A stretch of DNA of 64,000 bases from positions 172,055 to 236,054 of the forward strand of contig FQWG01000008.1 in NCBI GenBank assembly GCA_900129595.1. The letters are read 5' to 3'. The position numbers were made by a program, and so were the translations under genes. The first letter of the stretch is position 1. Each line of letters opens with the position of its first letter. Positions 26,546 through 35,332 of the stretch are shown here, in pieces. The DNA is from Flavobacterium frigidimaris (GTDB lineage: Bacteria > Bacteroidota > Bacteroidia > Flavobacteriales > Flavobacteriaceae). The notes beneath the pieces are model-generated. The model was not told the origin of the DNA and made no database searches. It worked only from the letters and a program-made list of their open reading frames with translations.

Positions 26546-27457
26546 ATGAAAGAAATATGCATTGTTGAATTTCCGTCTAATTTGGGTTTAAAAGAACCTC
26601 AACCCGGAAAAGAACCCGGAGTAAAAAACCTGCCCAACTGGTTCTGGAGACACAACTTGCATAAAGCCATTGATCACAAAGATGTTCTCAGACTTGATCC
26701 GCCAAAATATACGACCAATAGAGATAGCGAGACTAATATTCTCAATGCAAATGCATTAGTCGATTATGCCCGTGAGCAGGCGTATCTTATAAATAATTTA
26801 CTGAGTCAGAATAAATTTCCGTTTATACTTGGCGGAGATTGCAGTATTTTGTTAGGCTCAGCGATAGCTTTAAAACAAAAAGGAAATTACGGATTATTCT
26901 ATCTTGACGGCCATACTGATTTTATGAATGTTTCGTTGTCTGAAACCGGAGGTGCTGGCGGAATGGCGGCTTCGATAGTAACGGGAAACGGACCTCCTAA
27001 ACTGACCAATATTCTAAATTTGTCGCCTTACATAAAAGAAGAAAATCTCTGGTGCGCAGGCAATCGCGAATACGATGATGAATACGAAAACGAAATCCGC
27101 AACTCCTCTGCAACTTACCTCAGCCTTCATGAAATAAGAAAACAAGGCATTTCGAATGCTGTTCAGACTTTCCTGACCGAAGTAAAAAACAAAAATCTCG
27201 ACGGTTTCTGGCTTCATATCGATGTCGACGTTTTAAACGACTCGATTATGCCATGCGTAGACAGCAGGACACCTGATGGTCTGACTTACGAAGAATTTAA
27301 CGAACTTACCTCCTATTTGTTTCAAAGCCCAAAGTTAAGCGGACTTGAAATCACCATTTTAGATCCGGATCTGGATGCAACAGGAAAATATACAAAGAAT
27401 TTTGTCGAAAATATTTCAGCTACTTTCAAAAAGCATTTCGGTACTTTAGGTTCATAA
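26546..27457 (+). CDS. Ureohydrolase (arginase/agmatinase) family protein with altered metal site
   Basis: This 303-residue protein has the arginase-fold metal motifs: GGDCS (96-100), DGHTD (121-125, the usual D-x-H-x-D) and HIDVDVLND (224-232, with Asp226 and Asp228). True arginases and agmatinases carry GGDHS; here Cys99 replaces the first metal-binding histidine. The family hydrolyses guanidino or formimino groups to urea or formamide. The changed ligand may mean one altered metal site or another substrate. It is far from rocD (22 kb), so it is not obviously part of arginine breakdown. It is monocistronic as far as can be seen. Confidence 0.85.
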   Translation: MKEICIVEFPSNLGLKEPQPGKEPGVKNLPNWFWRHNLHKAIDHKDVLRLDPPKYTTNRDSETNILNANALVDYAREQAYLINNLLSQNKFPFILGGDCSILLGSAIALKQKGNYGLFYLDGHTDFMNVSLSETGGAGGMAASIVTGNGPPKLTNILNLSPYIKEENLWCAGNREYDDEYENEIRNSSATYLSLHEIRKQGISNAVQTFLTEVKNKNLDGFWLHIDVDVLNDSIMPCVDSRTPDGLTYEEFNELTSYLFQSPKLSGLEITILDPDLDATGKYTKNFVENISATFKKHFGTLGS

Positions 27458-27581
27458 ATCCGCAAAATATTACGCTCTAAAATCAGGTTCTTTTTAAATT
27501 TTAGCCTAAATTAGTCTTACGAATATCTTTTACTATAAAAGCTGTTTTTAGAAAGTCTAATTGCCCAAATAATAAAAAAAC

Positions 27582-28226
27582 ATGACGCTAGAAGAATATA
27601 AAAAAGAATTTTCAGAGGATGATGCTGTTGGCTGGTTGGCTATAGATAAACCATTAGAAGCGCTTTATCCCAATCAGGAACCCAAACATTTTGCTCCTCC
27701 ACTACATTATATGCTGGGCGGAGAAGATCCGCTTGACGGAATAAGTATCTACGAAAGTAAAAAGCAAACAGATCATTTTCATTTCGTGACTTATGGCTTT
27801 TCGGAATTGTATTATAATGAAGAAAAACTAGACAGTGAATTTAGCAAATGGGGTTTTGAACTTACTTTTCGATTAAAACCTTTTGAGCACGACAACGAAA
27901 CGCCGGCCTGGCCAATTGCGCTTTTGCAAAACATTGCCAAATATGTTTTTAGCAGTGGCAACTGGTTCGAAGAGTTTCATTATATGCCGGCAAACGGCCC
28001 AATCAGACTTGATACCGAAACGGAAATAACCGCGATATTGTTTGTAAACGATCCTGAATTAGAGAAAATACAAACGCCACATGGCGAAGTTTCATTTTTG
28101 CAGATTGTTGGAATAACAACTGCCGAATATGACTTTTTAAAAGAAAACCCCGAAACGGCTGAAGAATTATACCATAAACTGAAAGAAAATAATCCTTTGT
28201 TGATTACTGATTTAACAAGGAAATAA
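27582..28226 (+). CDS. Suppressor-of-fused (SUFU) domain protein
   Basis: The 214-residue protein fits bacterial SUFU proteins: GWLAIDKPLEALYP, PLDGISIYESKKQTDHFHFV, TYGFSELYYNE, a WGFELTFRL core, and ITAILFVNDPELEKIQTPHG with FLQIVGITTAEYDFL at the end. In bacteria many SUFU proteins are proposed immunity proteins of polymorphic toxin systems. No toxin gene is next to this one. The length is normal for the bacterial single-domain form. Confidence 0.9.
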   Translation: MTLEEYKKEFSEDDAVGWLAIDKPLEALYPNQEPKHFAPPLHYMLGGEDPLDGISIYESKKQTDHFHFVTYGFSELYYNEEKLDSEFSKWGFELTFRLKPFEHDNETPAWPIALLQNIAKYVFSSGNWFEEFHYMPANGPIRLDTETEITAILFVNDPELEKIQTPHGEVSFLQIVGITTAEYDFLKENPETAEELYHKLKENNPLLITDLTRK

Positions 28227-28340
28227 AAGAATATCAATTCAAAAAATCCGACTATGAATGCCCAAACAATTCATAAGCCGAAGACATAAAATGCGATCCA
28301 TTTTATCCCTATATTGATTTCAACAGCAATTCAAACTATA

Positions 28341-29243
28341 ATGAGAAAACGAATAATCTATCAGATTGATTCTTTTACAAAAGAAAAATTCAAAGGAAAT
28401 CCTGCCGGAGTTGTCGTAAATGCAGATGGATTAAGTGATTATCAAATGCAGCAAATCGCACGGGAATTAAACAATTCCGAAACGGCATTTCTTTTCTCTC
28501 CTGACAGTACAGATTGCGATGGCGTAATTCGATACTTTACCCCAAATACCGAAGTCCCAATTTGCGGACACGCTACAATCGCAGCCATGTATGCCAAAGC
28601 TATCGAAGAAAAATTAGATTCCTGTATTCTGAAATTCAAAACCAAAGTTGGCATTCTTCCGTTTGAAATCATCAGGAAAAATGATGATTACCAAATAATA
28701 ATGACGCAGGGAAATTTTGAACTTAGTCCGGCATTCAACAAAGAGACAAGCAGCAAAATGATAACGGCATTAGGATTAGAGCAATCAGATATTAACGAAA
28801 AATGCCCTATTCAAATCGCTTCTACAGGACATTCTAAAGTAATGATAGGAATCAAAAACAGGAAAAAACTAAACTCCTTATCTCCCAATTATGCTGATCT
28901 TGCCACTTTAAGCAAAGAGATCAACTGCAATGGTTATTTTGTTTTTACTTTCGATTCTGACGATAATGACATCCTAACCTATGGCAGAATGTTTGCCCCG
29001 GCAATTGGCATAAACGAAGATCCTGTGACCGGAAATGCAAACGGGCCACTTGGCGGCTACCTTATAGAAAATAAAATTATTGCCTCAGAAAATAACACAT
29101 TCGAATTCAACGGAAGACAAGGCCAGAAAATAGATCGTCTTGGTGTTATAAAAGTCAAAGTAATTATAGAAGAAGACAAACCCAAATTGATTCAGATAAA
29201 AGGTGATGCCGTAGTTGTATTTAGAACCGAAATAGAAATCTAA
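28341..29243 (+). CDS. PhzF-family isomerase
   Basis: This 300-residue protein has the PhzF pattern: FTKEKFKGNPAGVVV near the start, active-site glutamate Glu47 in NNSETAFLF, YFTPNTEVPICGHATIA, and the closing DPVTGNANGPLGGYL. The fold is that of diaminopimelate epimerase, with two half domains. PhzF itself isomerises dihydrohydroxyanthranilate in phenazine synthesis; no other phenazine genes are here, so a different isomerisation is likely. I choose ATG 28341, since an upstream TTG (28314) would add nine unconserved residues. Confidence 0.9.
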   Translation: MRKRIIYQIDSFTKEKFKGNPAGVVVNADGLSDYQMQQIARELNNSETAFLFSPDSTDCDGVIRYFTPNTEVPICGHATIAAMYAKAIEEKLDSCILKFKTKVGILPFEIIRKNDDYQIIMTQGNFELSPAFNKETSSKMITALGLEQSDINEKCPIQIASTGHSKVMIGIKNRKKLNSLSPNYADLATLSKEINCNGYFVFTFDSDDNDILTYGRMFAPAIGINEDPVTGNANGPLGGYLIENKIIASENNTFEFNGRQGQKIDRLGVIKVKVIIEEDKPKLIQIKGDAVVVFRTEIEI

Positions 29244-29274
29244 ATTCATTTCTTAGCCTTATCAAAAAACTAAA

Positions 29275-29706
29275 ATGGAAATCATCAAAATCAGAAAAAG
29301 CGACTATCCGTCTTTGAGATCCTTATTCCTAAAAGAAAGACAAACCACTTTCTCCTGGATTGATCCATCAGGTTTTCATCTGAAAGATTTTGATACAGCC
29401 ATAAAAGACGAAGAAGTTCTGGTCGCTATTATCGATACTATTGTAGTTGGTTTTATTTCGATCTGGATGCCCGATAAGTTCATTCATCATTTGTATGTCG
29501 ATCAAAAATATCATGATAAAGGCATCGGAACCCAATTACTAAAAGCGGCAATTGACAAAGCCAATTTTCCTCTTATTTTAAAATGTCTCGAGAATAATAC
29601 CAAAGCCGTTGCCTTTTACAAACGAAAAGGATTTATAGAAAAAGAAAGAGGTCCATCTGAACATGGAGACTATATATTATTTGAATTATTAAAGAATTTG
29701 CAATAA
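29275..29706 (+). CDS. GNAT-family N-acetyltransferase
   Basis: The 143-residue GNAT enzyme has the acetyl-CoA binding motif in HHLYVDQKYHDKGIGTQLLK (about residues 73-92) and the C-terminal ENNTKAVAFYKRKGF typical of the family. It transfers an acetyl group to an amine that cannot be deduced. It follows the PhzF gene after 31 bases and may be co-transcribed. Confidence 0.9.
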   Translation: MEIIKIRKSDYPSLRSLFLKERQTTFSWIDPSGFHLKDFDTAIKDEEVLVAIIDTIVVGFISIWMPDKFIHHLYVDQKYHDKGIGTQLLKAAIDKANFPLILKCLENNTKAVAFYKRKGFIEKERGPSEHGDYILFELLKNLQ

Positions 29707-29827
29707 TTTACAAAATAAATAAAAAGATAACGCAACCATTTAACAAAACGAACATCTATTAATCAAAACATATTACTAACCAGTTAAAAAAGTTATTCTT
29801 ATTATTTCTTATAGGCTATCACTTATA

Positions 29828-29835
29828 TACGTTTG
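29828..29835 (+). promoter_or_regulatory. Predicted -7 element of the small lipoprotein gene
   Basis: TACGTTTG matches TAnnTTTG, 33 bases before the start codon; no TTG at the right distance. Confidence 0.4.
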
Positions 29836-29868
29836 AAATCAAAACTCTAATTCTAAATAAATAAAATC

Positions 29869-30279
29869 ATGAAAAAAATAATTACTTTACTTCTTATCGC
29901 TTTTCTATCTACAAATTGCTCTGGTAATGATGATGATACAACTCAAAATCCGGTTGTTGGAACATGGAAATTAATGAAAACTGACAAAGTTGTTTTTACC
30001 GGTACTACGGGGATTGTTTCTACAGATCATTCATCTCAAAATATCATTTATAAATTTGACTCGAAAGCAAATCTAACTATCACGAACGGTGCAGATGTAA
30101 AAACTTCTAAATACGAGTATAAATTTGATTATCTGTCAGGAAGTAATACTCCCGGAGAAACAAAACAAAATATGGTCGTAATTGATGGTTCAAAATATCT
30201 TTATAGCCTTGTTGATGGACAAATGAAATTAGATGAATCTTATGTCGATGGTCAAACTTTATATCTGAAAAAACAATAA
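29869..30279 (+). CDS. Lipocalin-like small lipoprotein
   Basis: The 136-residue protein has a lipoprotein signal (STNC, Cys17) and an acidic stretch SGNDDD just after the cysteine, fitting the surface-export signal of Bacteroidetes. The body begins with VVGTWKLMK, the usual first strand of lipocalin-like lipoproteins, and ends in YVDGQTLYLKKQ. Such proteins are frequent in Flavobacterium, with unknown ligands. Confidence 0.8.
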   Translation: MKKIITLLLIAFLSTNCSGNDDDTTQNPVVGTWKLMKTDKVVFTGTTGIVSTDHSSQNIIYKFDSKANLTITNGADVKTSKYEYKFDYLSGSNTPGETKQNMVVIDGSKYLYSLVDGQMKLDESYVDGQTLYLKKQ

Positions 30280-30383
30280 TGTTATTTTTAAATAAATAAA
30301 AAAAGAATTAAGCGAAGTATTCCCTTATTATATGCTAAAATCAAGCCATTCATATTAGCAAAACAACTTTAGAAAAGATCCTG

Positions 30384-30794
30384 ATGGCCAATACTTTTTA
30401 CTCTTATTTAGCTTTTATAACACCCGCTTCAGATGCAAATCTTATTGTTTTAAAAAATAATTTAGAAATTTTTTATGCTAGACCAGCAATAAAAGACAAA
30501 CCGGAAATTGTATTTGAAAATAATCAAATCACAATTATTTTTAATGGAGAATATCGCCTAAGCATTGCATTTTCTGAAGAAGAATATGTAAACGAAGAAG
30601 CTCTTGAGATTGCTCAGCAGCAACAGCTTGATTATAATGAAAATGTTTTTGATAAAACACAACTAGAAACTTGCTGTAAAAGATTTGAAGTCTGGGGCGA
30701 TGATGATTTTGATATGGATTATTTTAATGACAGTTTATTTGTAATTGAAGCAATAGAAAAATTTAACGGCATCATTATTTTTGCTATTCAATAA
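30384..30794 (+). CDS. Acidic protein of unknown function
   Basis: This 136-residue protein has no signal peptide or membrane segment. It is strongly acidic, especially in residues 72-125 (SEEEYVNEEALEIAQ and FEVWGDDDFDMDYFND). I do not recognise a family. The mixed alpha/beta pattern with an acidic surface recalls small bacterial immunity proteins, and a SUFU gene lies 2.2 kb upstream, but this is only a resemblance. The adjoining gaps hold no further gene. Confidence 0.7.
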   Translation: MANTFYSYLAFITPASDANLIVLKNNLEIFYARPAIKDKPEIVFENNQITIIFNGEYRLSIAFSEEEYVNEEALEIAQQQQLDYNENVFDKTQLETCCKRFEVWGDDDFDMDYFNDSLFVIEAIEKFNGIIIFAIQ

Positions 30795-30945
30795 TACTCT
30801 TATATAATTAGATTTAAGCCGGATGAAATAAAAGCATAAAACCTTTACATTTTAAAGCAATAAAAACATAAAATCAATTTTGTAAATGATTTTGAAGAAG
30901 GGTTAATAAAACCATTAAAACAACGAAATATCTTACTTAAATTTG

Positions 30946-30953
30946 TACTTTTG
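30946..30953 (+). promoter_or_regulatory. Predicted -7 element of the membrane protein operon
   Basis: TACTTTTG preceded directly by TTTG (30942-30945) and followed by C, a form often seen in strong Bacteroidetes promoters. It lies 38 bases before the start codon. No TTG is seen at standard spacing. Confidence 0.45.
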
Positions 30954-30991
30954 CTGACCGAAAAACCTCGGTATAAATTAATAGCAAAATC

Positions 30992-31771
30992 ATGGAAGAA
31001 TCAGTAATTGAGAAATCAGTCTTCGAAGAAATACCAACAGAAAAAATTTATTCTGAAAAAGCAATTCGGCTAGGCACTTTTTTAGGAGGTCCATTGGTTG
31101 CTGGTTATTTTATGGCTGAAAACTTTAAAGTTTTTGGTGATTTTAATAAAGTAAGAAATACATGGATCATAACAATCCTTTCGACCCTTATTATTTTTGG
31201 TCTAATTTTTATGATTCCTGAAGATGTCAAGATTCCTAATGTTATATTTCCACTGATTTATATGGGAATTGCAGCTTATTTGACAAAGACATATCAGGAG
31301 AAAAACATCCTGCAACACACTCAAAATGGCGGCGAATTCTTTAGTGGATGGCGCATAGCGGGTATATCAATTATTGGATGTATCGTTACTCTGGGTGCAA
31401 TATTTGGAGTCGCCTTTTTTAATGAGGCAGCAAACGGAAGGCTTACAGAGTCTACAAAAACGTATGGAGCGCTGAATCATGAGATTGTCTATCAAAATAA
31501 TATCAATGAAAATGAAGTCGATAAAATTGCCAAAGCCTTTGAGAAAGAGACTTTTTTTGATAATTCATTTACAAAATACATCTATCTGGAAAAAATCGAT
31601 AACAATTACGAGATATCTATTTCCTGCAATGAATCAATTTCTTATGATCCGATAGCTTATAGCTCTTTTGTAGAACTCAGAAAGAATATGCAAAAAGACT
31701 TTCCGGACAACAAAATCATTTTCAAACTAGTTGTCAATGACCTGGAGAATGTGGTAAAGAGAATTGAATAA
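30992..31771 (+). CDS. Membrane protein of unknown function
   Basis: The 259-residue protein has a soluble N-terminus (1-25) and membrane helices at about 28-45, 57-77, 80-98 and 122-145. A C-terminal soluble domain of about 110 residues follows (EVDKIAKAFEKETFFDNSFT onward). AIRLGTFLGGPLVAGYF in the first helix recurs in uncharacterised Bacteroidetes membrane proteins. It is 5 bases upstream of the cytochrome-oxidase-like small gene, so the two form an operon. No function can be given. Confidence 0.78.
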   Translation: MEESVIEKSVFEEIPTEKIYSEKAIRLGTFLGGPLVAGYFMAENFKVFGDFNKVRNTWIITILSTLIIFGLIFMIPEDVKIPNVIFPLIYMGIAAYLTKTYQEKNILQHTQNGGEFFSGWRIAGISIIGCIVTLGAIFGVAFFNEAANGRLTESTKTYGALNHEIVYQNNINENEVDKIAKAFEKETFFDNSFTKYIYLEKIDNNYEISISCNESISYDPIAYSSFVELRKNMQKDFPDNKIIFKLVVNDLENVVKRIE

Positions 31772-31776
31772 TAAAC

Positions 31777-32232
31777 ATGAATATAACAACTATAAAAATT
31801 TATCATCTTTTCTGGTTTGTTGCCGCAATTATTTTATTGGTGGGAATATGTAATCCCGACAATACGACAGTGGACATTAATATTCATGATACTTATTTTG
31901 TAATTGCGCATCTTCATCTCGCAATTGTATTATCTCTATTCTATTTTTTAAACGGATTTGGATATTGGTTCCTTCAAAGAGTACTAAAGAAACCACTTAA
32001 AAAATATTTAACCCTAATTCATTCTGTTATCGTACTTGGGAGTTTTATTTTTTACTGGCTTCTCGTCCTTTATTGTAAACTTTTTTTATCCAATTCTGGT
32101 TTCACTTTGTTTTATGATCGCAGTCAATTAATCAATATCACTTTGGTCAATGAGTTTATACTTATTGCTTTTATTGCCTTGCCTATTTTTATAGTGAATG
32201 TATTGACCACCATTTTCAAAAAGAATAATTAA
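31777..32232 (+). CDS. Small membrane protein with a cytochrome oxidase subunit I haem-ligand motif
   Basis: The 151-residue protein has about four membrane helices (10-25, 40-62, 78-103 and 125-147). At residues 37-48 it reads HDTYFVIAHLHL. In haem-copper oxidase subunit I the segment HDTYYVVAHFHYV carries a metal-binding His-Asp pair and the haem a3 and haem a ligands; the spacing (8 then 2 residues) is identical here. The next part, FLNGFGYWFLQRVLKKPLKKY, also parallels subunit I after that helix. The rest of the 12-helix oxidase is absent. It may be a free-standing relic or a small haem protein. It is co-transcribed with an unknown membrane protein. Confidence 0.7.
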   Translation: MNITTIKIYHLFWFVAAIILLVGICNPDNTTVDINIHDTYFVIAHLHLAIVLSLFYFLNGFGYWFLQRVLKKPLKKYLTLIHSVIVLGSFIFYWLLVLYCKLFLSNSGFTLFYDRSQLINITLVNEFILIAFIALPIFIVNVLTTIFKKNN

Positions 32233-32246
32233 ACAAATCCTTTTTC

Positions 32247-32279
32247 AAACCCGACAGATTTTAAAAACCTGTCAGGTTT
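32247..32279. repeat. Palindromic repeat, CCTGACAGG type (copy 2)
   Basis: AAACCCGACAG (32247-32257) and CTGTCAGGTTT (32269-32279) form a hairpin with one mismatch. There is no long T-run, so a terminator role is weak. Confidence 0.65.
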
Positions 32280-32410
32280 AGAACGGATTCAATTATAAAA
32301 CCCAATTTTTAAAACTGTCCGATCCGCCCCTTAAAACTGTCGCTTTAAGCCCTTAACTTATTGATCATTAAAGCGTAAATTTGTTGTGTTAATTTCTAAA
32401 ATCATACAAA

Positions 32411-32896
32411 ATGAGTGCAACAGATTTTACTACAACAATAAAAACAGATCAATCTCCTAAAGAAGCTTTTGATGCTGTTACGAATGTTCGCGGCTGGTGG
32501 TCTGAGGAAATCGAAGGCAATACAGCTCAACTTAATGATGTATTCGACTATCATTATGAAGACATTCATCGCTGCAAAATTAAACTCGTCGAAGTAATTC
32601 CAAATCAAAAAATCGTCTGGCTGGTCGAAGAAAACTACTTTAAATTTACTAAAGACGAAACAGAATGGACAGGAACAAAACCCACTTTTGAAATCACTGA
32701 AAAAGAAGGGAAAACAGAACTACAGTTTACACATTTTGGCTTGAATCCTGCATACGAATGTTTCGAAATATGCCGCGATGCCTGGACAAATTACATTCAG
32801 AATAGCCTGAAAAAGCTTATTACAACCGGAAAAGGCGAACCAAACGCAACAGGAAAACCACAAACAGAAAACGAGAAAAAATTGTCTGAAAAATAA
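32411..32896 (+). CDS. SRPBCC (START/AHSA1-like) domain protein
   Basis: The 161-residue soluble protein fits the SRPBCC helix-grip fold: SPKEAFDAVTNVRGWWSEE near the start, DIHRCKIKLVEVIPNQKIVW, TFEITEKEGKTELQFTHFGL and a long C-terminal helix DAWTNYIQNSLKKLI. Such proteins bind hydrophobic ligands or assist chaperones. TAAATTTG at 32376-32383 could be its -7 element. An NAD(P)-binding protein gene follows 101 bases later. Confidence 0.88.
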   Translation: MSATDFTTTIKTDQSPKEAFDAVTNVRGWWSEEIEGNTAQLNDVFDYHYEDIHRCKIKLVEVIPNQKIVWLVEENYFKFTKDETEWTGTKPTFEITEKEGKTELQFTHFGLNPAYECFEICRDAWTNYIQNSLKKLITTGKGEPNATGKPQTENEKKLSEK

Positions 32897-32997
32897 TTCT
32901 CATACTTACCTCCCATCTTTCGACTACGACAATCGTAGATTTGGCTACAGCTGTCATCCTGATGTTGCGCAACTTTGTATTATAAAATTTTAGACAA

Positions 32998-33894
32998 ATG
33001 AAAATTATACTTACAGGTTCTCTAGGGAACATAAGCAAGCCATTGGCTCAGGAATTAGTACAAAAAAAGCATCAGGTAACCGTAATTAGCAGTAGCACTG
33101 ACAAACAAAAAGAGATTGAAGATTTAGGAGCTACTGCAGCAATTGGTTCTGTTGAAGATGCAGACTTTTTAACCAAAACTTTTACAGGCGCAGTTGCGGT
33201 TTATTGTATGATTCCGCGTGCGAATTATTTTGATCCCAATCTGGATCTTGATGCTTTTACCCGCAAAATAGGAAATAATTATGCCCATGCGATACAAAAA
33301 TCAGGTGTAAAACGTGTGGTGTTTTTAAGTAGTATTGGTGCACATTTAGAACAAAACTCAGGAATAATTCAGCGTTATAATGAGATAGAAACTGTTTTGA
33401 AAAAACTGGAAGATGTCTCAATAACCTTTATGCGACCAACTTCTTTCTTTTATAATTTGCTGGCCTATATCCCAATGATCCAATCTCAGGGAATAATTGC
33501 TGCAAATTATGGTACCGATAAAATGATTCCGTGGGTTTCGCCAAATGACATAGCTGCCGCAATTGCTGAGGAAATCACCACTCCGTCTCAAGGAAAAAAA
33601 GCGCGTTATGTTTCGAGCGATGAATTAACAGGCGATGAAACAGCTCGTATTTTAGGCGAGGCTATGGGCAAACCGGATTTAAAATGGGTTTTAATCAGTG
33701 ACGAAGAAACACTAAACGGCTTGACAAACTTAGGAATGCAGCCTAAAATCGCCCAAGGTTTGGTAGCAATGTATGCTGGACTTTATAATGGTTTATTGAG
33801 TGAAGATTACATTAAAAACAGACCTGTAGAAATGGGAAAAACAAAACTGGCAGATTACGCCAAAGAATTTGCTGCTATTTATAACCAGAAATAA
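32998..33894 (+). CDS. NmrA-like NAD(P)-binding oxidoreductase or sensor
   Basis: The 298-residue atypical short-chain dehydrogenase begins with the Rossmann strand IILTGSLGNISKPLAQEL. It continues with GSVEDADFL, VKRVVFLSSIGAH and MRPTSFFYNLL, as in NmrA/YtfG-type proteins that reduce quinones or sense NADP. It is 12 bases upstream of an AraC-type regulator gene and thus probably in one unit with it. The substrate is unknown. Confidence 0.88.
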   Translation: MKIILTGSLGNISKPLAQELVQKKHQVTVISSSTDKQKEIEDLGATAAIGSVEDADFLTKTFTGAVAVYCMIPRANYFDPNLDLDAFTRKIGNNYAHAIQKSGVKRVVFLSSIGAHLEQNSGIIQRYNEIETVLKKLEDVSITFMRPTSFFYNLLAYIPMIQSQGIIAANYGTDKMIPWVSPNDIAAAIAEEITTPSQGKKARYVSSDELTGDETARILGEAMGKPDLKWVLISDEETLNGLTNLGMQPKIAQGLVAMYAGLYNGLLSEDYIKNRPVEMGKTKLADYAKEFAAIYNQK

Positions 33895-33906
33895 GTACCT
33901 TAGACG

Positions 33907-34821
33907 ATGGCAAATCAGCAACCTTTGCGAATAAAAAGTATCAGCGAATTTCATGAATTTAGAGATTTGCCAAAACCGGAACATCCGTTAGTGAGCGTTT
34001 ATAATTTTGAAGATCTTAAACGTCTCAACGAAGATGAACCCAAAAGTTTAATGCTCGATTTTTATTCGATTGCTTTAAAACGCTGTGCAAATGCCAAAAT
34101 GAAATACGGTCAGCAGGAATATGACTTTACTGAAGGTGTCTTACTTTTTATTGCGCCGGGGCAGGTTTTTTCTATAGAAGGCAATGCAGAGCTGGAACAT
34201 ACAGGATGGGCATTAATTGTTCATCCTGATTTTTTGTGGAATACTCCTCTGGCAAAAAAAATCAAGCAATATGAGTATTTTGGTTATTCGGTTCATGAAG
34301 CCCTGCATTTATCTGATAAAGAGGAAAAGATGATTATTGGCATTATAAAAAATATTCAGCAGGAATATCAGTCGAATATTGACAAATTCAGCCAGGATGT
34401 TATTATTGCTCAGATCGAATTACTCCTTACCTATGCAGAACGTTTTTACAATCGCCAGTTTATTACCCGTAAAATAAGCAATCATCAAATCCTGGCCCGT
34501 TTAGAAAATTTACTTGATGCCTATTTTGCAAATGACTCTCTTGCTAAAAGCGGTTTACCCACCGTTCATTATATCGCCGAAAGCTTACATATCACGCCCA
34601 ATTATTTAAGTGGTCTGCTAAAATCACTGACCGGACAAAGTACACAACAGCACATACATGACAAATTGATCGAAAAAGCCAAAGAAAAGCTTTCGACCAC
34701 CAACTTATCGATAAGTGAAATTGCTTTTGAATTGGGTTTTGAGCATCAGCAGTCTTTCAGTAAATTATTTAAGACCAAAACAAATGTCTCACCGCTTGAA
34801 TTCAGGCAATCTTTTAATTAA
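33907..34821 (+). CDS. AraC-family transcriptional regulator
   Basis: The 304-residue protein has a cupin-like N-terminal ligand-binding domain (about 40-170, including GVLLFIAPGQVFSI). The C-terminal AraC domain (about 205-303) has two helix-turn-helix parts: VHYIAESLHITPNYLSGLLK and ISEIAFELGFEHQQSFSKLFK, ending in SPLEFRQSF. It probably regulates the oxidoreductase gene just upstream. Confidence 0.93.
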   Translation: MANQQPLRIKSISEFHEFRDLPKPEHPLVSVYNFEDLKRLNEDEPKSLMLDFYSIALKRCANAKMKYGQQEYDFTEGVLLFIAPGQVFSIEGNAELEHTGWALIVHPDFLWNTPLAKKIKQYEYFGYSVHEALHLSDKEEKMIIGIIKNIQQEYQSNIDKFSQDVIIAQIELLLTYAERFYNRQFITRKISNHQILARLENLLDAYFANDSLAKSGLPTVHYIAESLHITPNYLSGLLKSLTGQSTQQHIHDKLIEKAKEKLSTTNLSISEIAFELGFEHQQSFSKLFKTKTNVSPLEFRQSFN

Positions 34822-34860
34822 TTTACCCAAACTTTCAGCCCATACCTTCTTTAATTTTCA

Positions 34861-34868
34861 TAAATTCG
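34861..34868 (+). promoter_or_regulatory. Possible variant -7 element
   Basis: TAAATTCG, 22 bases before the start codon at 34891, the same octamer seen before lpdA and the ypfJ-like gene. Confidence 0.35.
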
Positions 34869-34890
34869 TTGGATTAAAAAAAACAAGTTT

Positions 34891-35307
34891 ATGAATCCGA
34901 TTTTCAAAAATACATTGGCCGTTATCATTGGTCTCTTTGTTGGAAGTGTTGTCAATATGGCTATTATTTTAATGAGCAGTTCGATTATTCCTCCTCCAAA
35001 AGGTGCTGACGTTACCACTATGGAAGGATTAAAAGCTACCATACATCTATTTCAACCAAGACATTTTATTTTTCCGTTTGTGGCGCACGCCCTCGGAACC
35101 TTTGCAGGTGCTGCAACAACAGCTGTGATTGCTGCCAATAACACAACAAAATTTGCCTTAGCAATTGGGGCTTTCTTTTTGTTGGGAGGTATTATCAATG
35201 TTTTCACATTGCCATCTCCTATCTGGTACAGTATTATAGATGTTGTATTTGCTTACTTGCCAATGGCATATATGGGTAAAAAACTAGTAGCAAGCAAAGC
35301 TCCTTAA
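34891..35307 (+). CDS. Small membrane protein of unknown function
   Basis: This 138-residue protein has four predicted membrane helices (about 7-28, 57-80, 84-102 and 107-128). The loop after helix one has SSSIIPPPKGADVTTMEG, and the second helix starts with HFIFPFVAHALGTFAGA. I recall this pattern from uncharacterised proteins of Bacteroidetes and cyanobacteria, without function. It opens a run of three close genes (25 and 9 base gaps). Confidence 0.8.
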   Translation: MNPIFKNTLAVIIGLFVGSVVNMAIILMSSSIIPPPKGADVTTMEGLKATIHLFQPRHFIFPFVAHALGTFAGAATTAVIAANNTTKFALAIGAFFLLGGIINVFTLPSPIWYSIIDVVFAYLPMAYMGKKLVASKAP

Positions 35308-35332
35308 ATTTATAATTTAAACTATTTTCAAA

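Noticed and set aside
32971..32980. Palindrome GTTGCGCAAC near the NmrA-like gene
   Set aside because: It is only ten bases with no second copy or promoter context; chance is a sufficient explanation.
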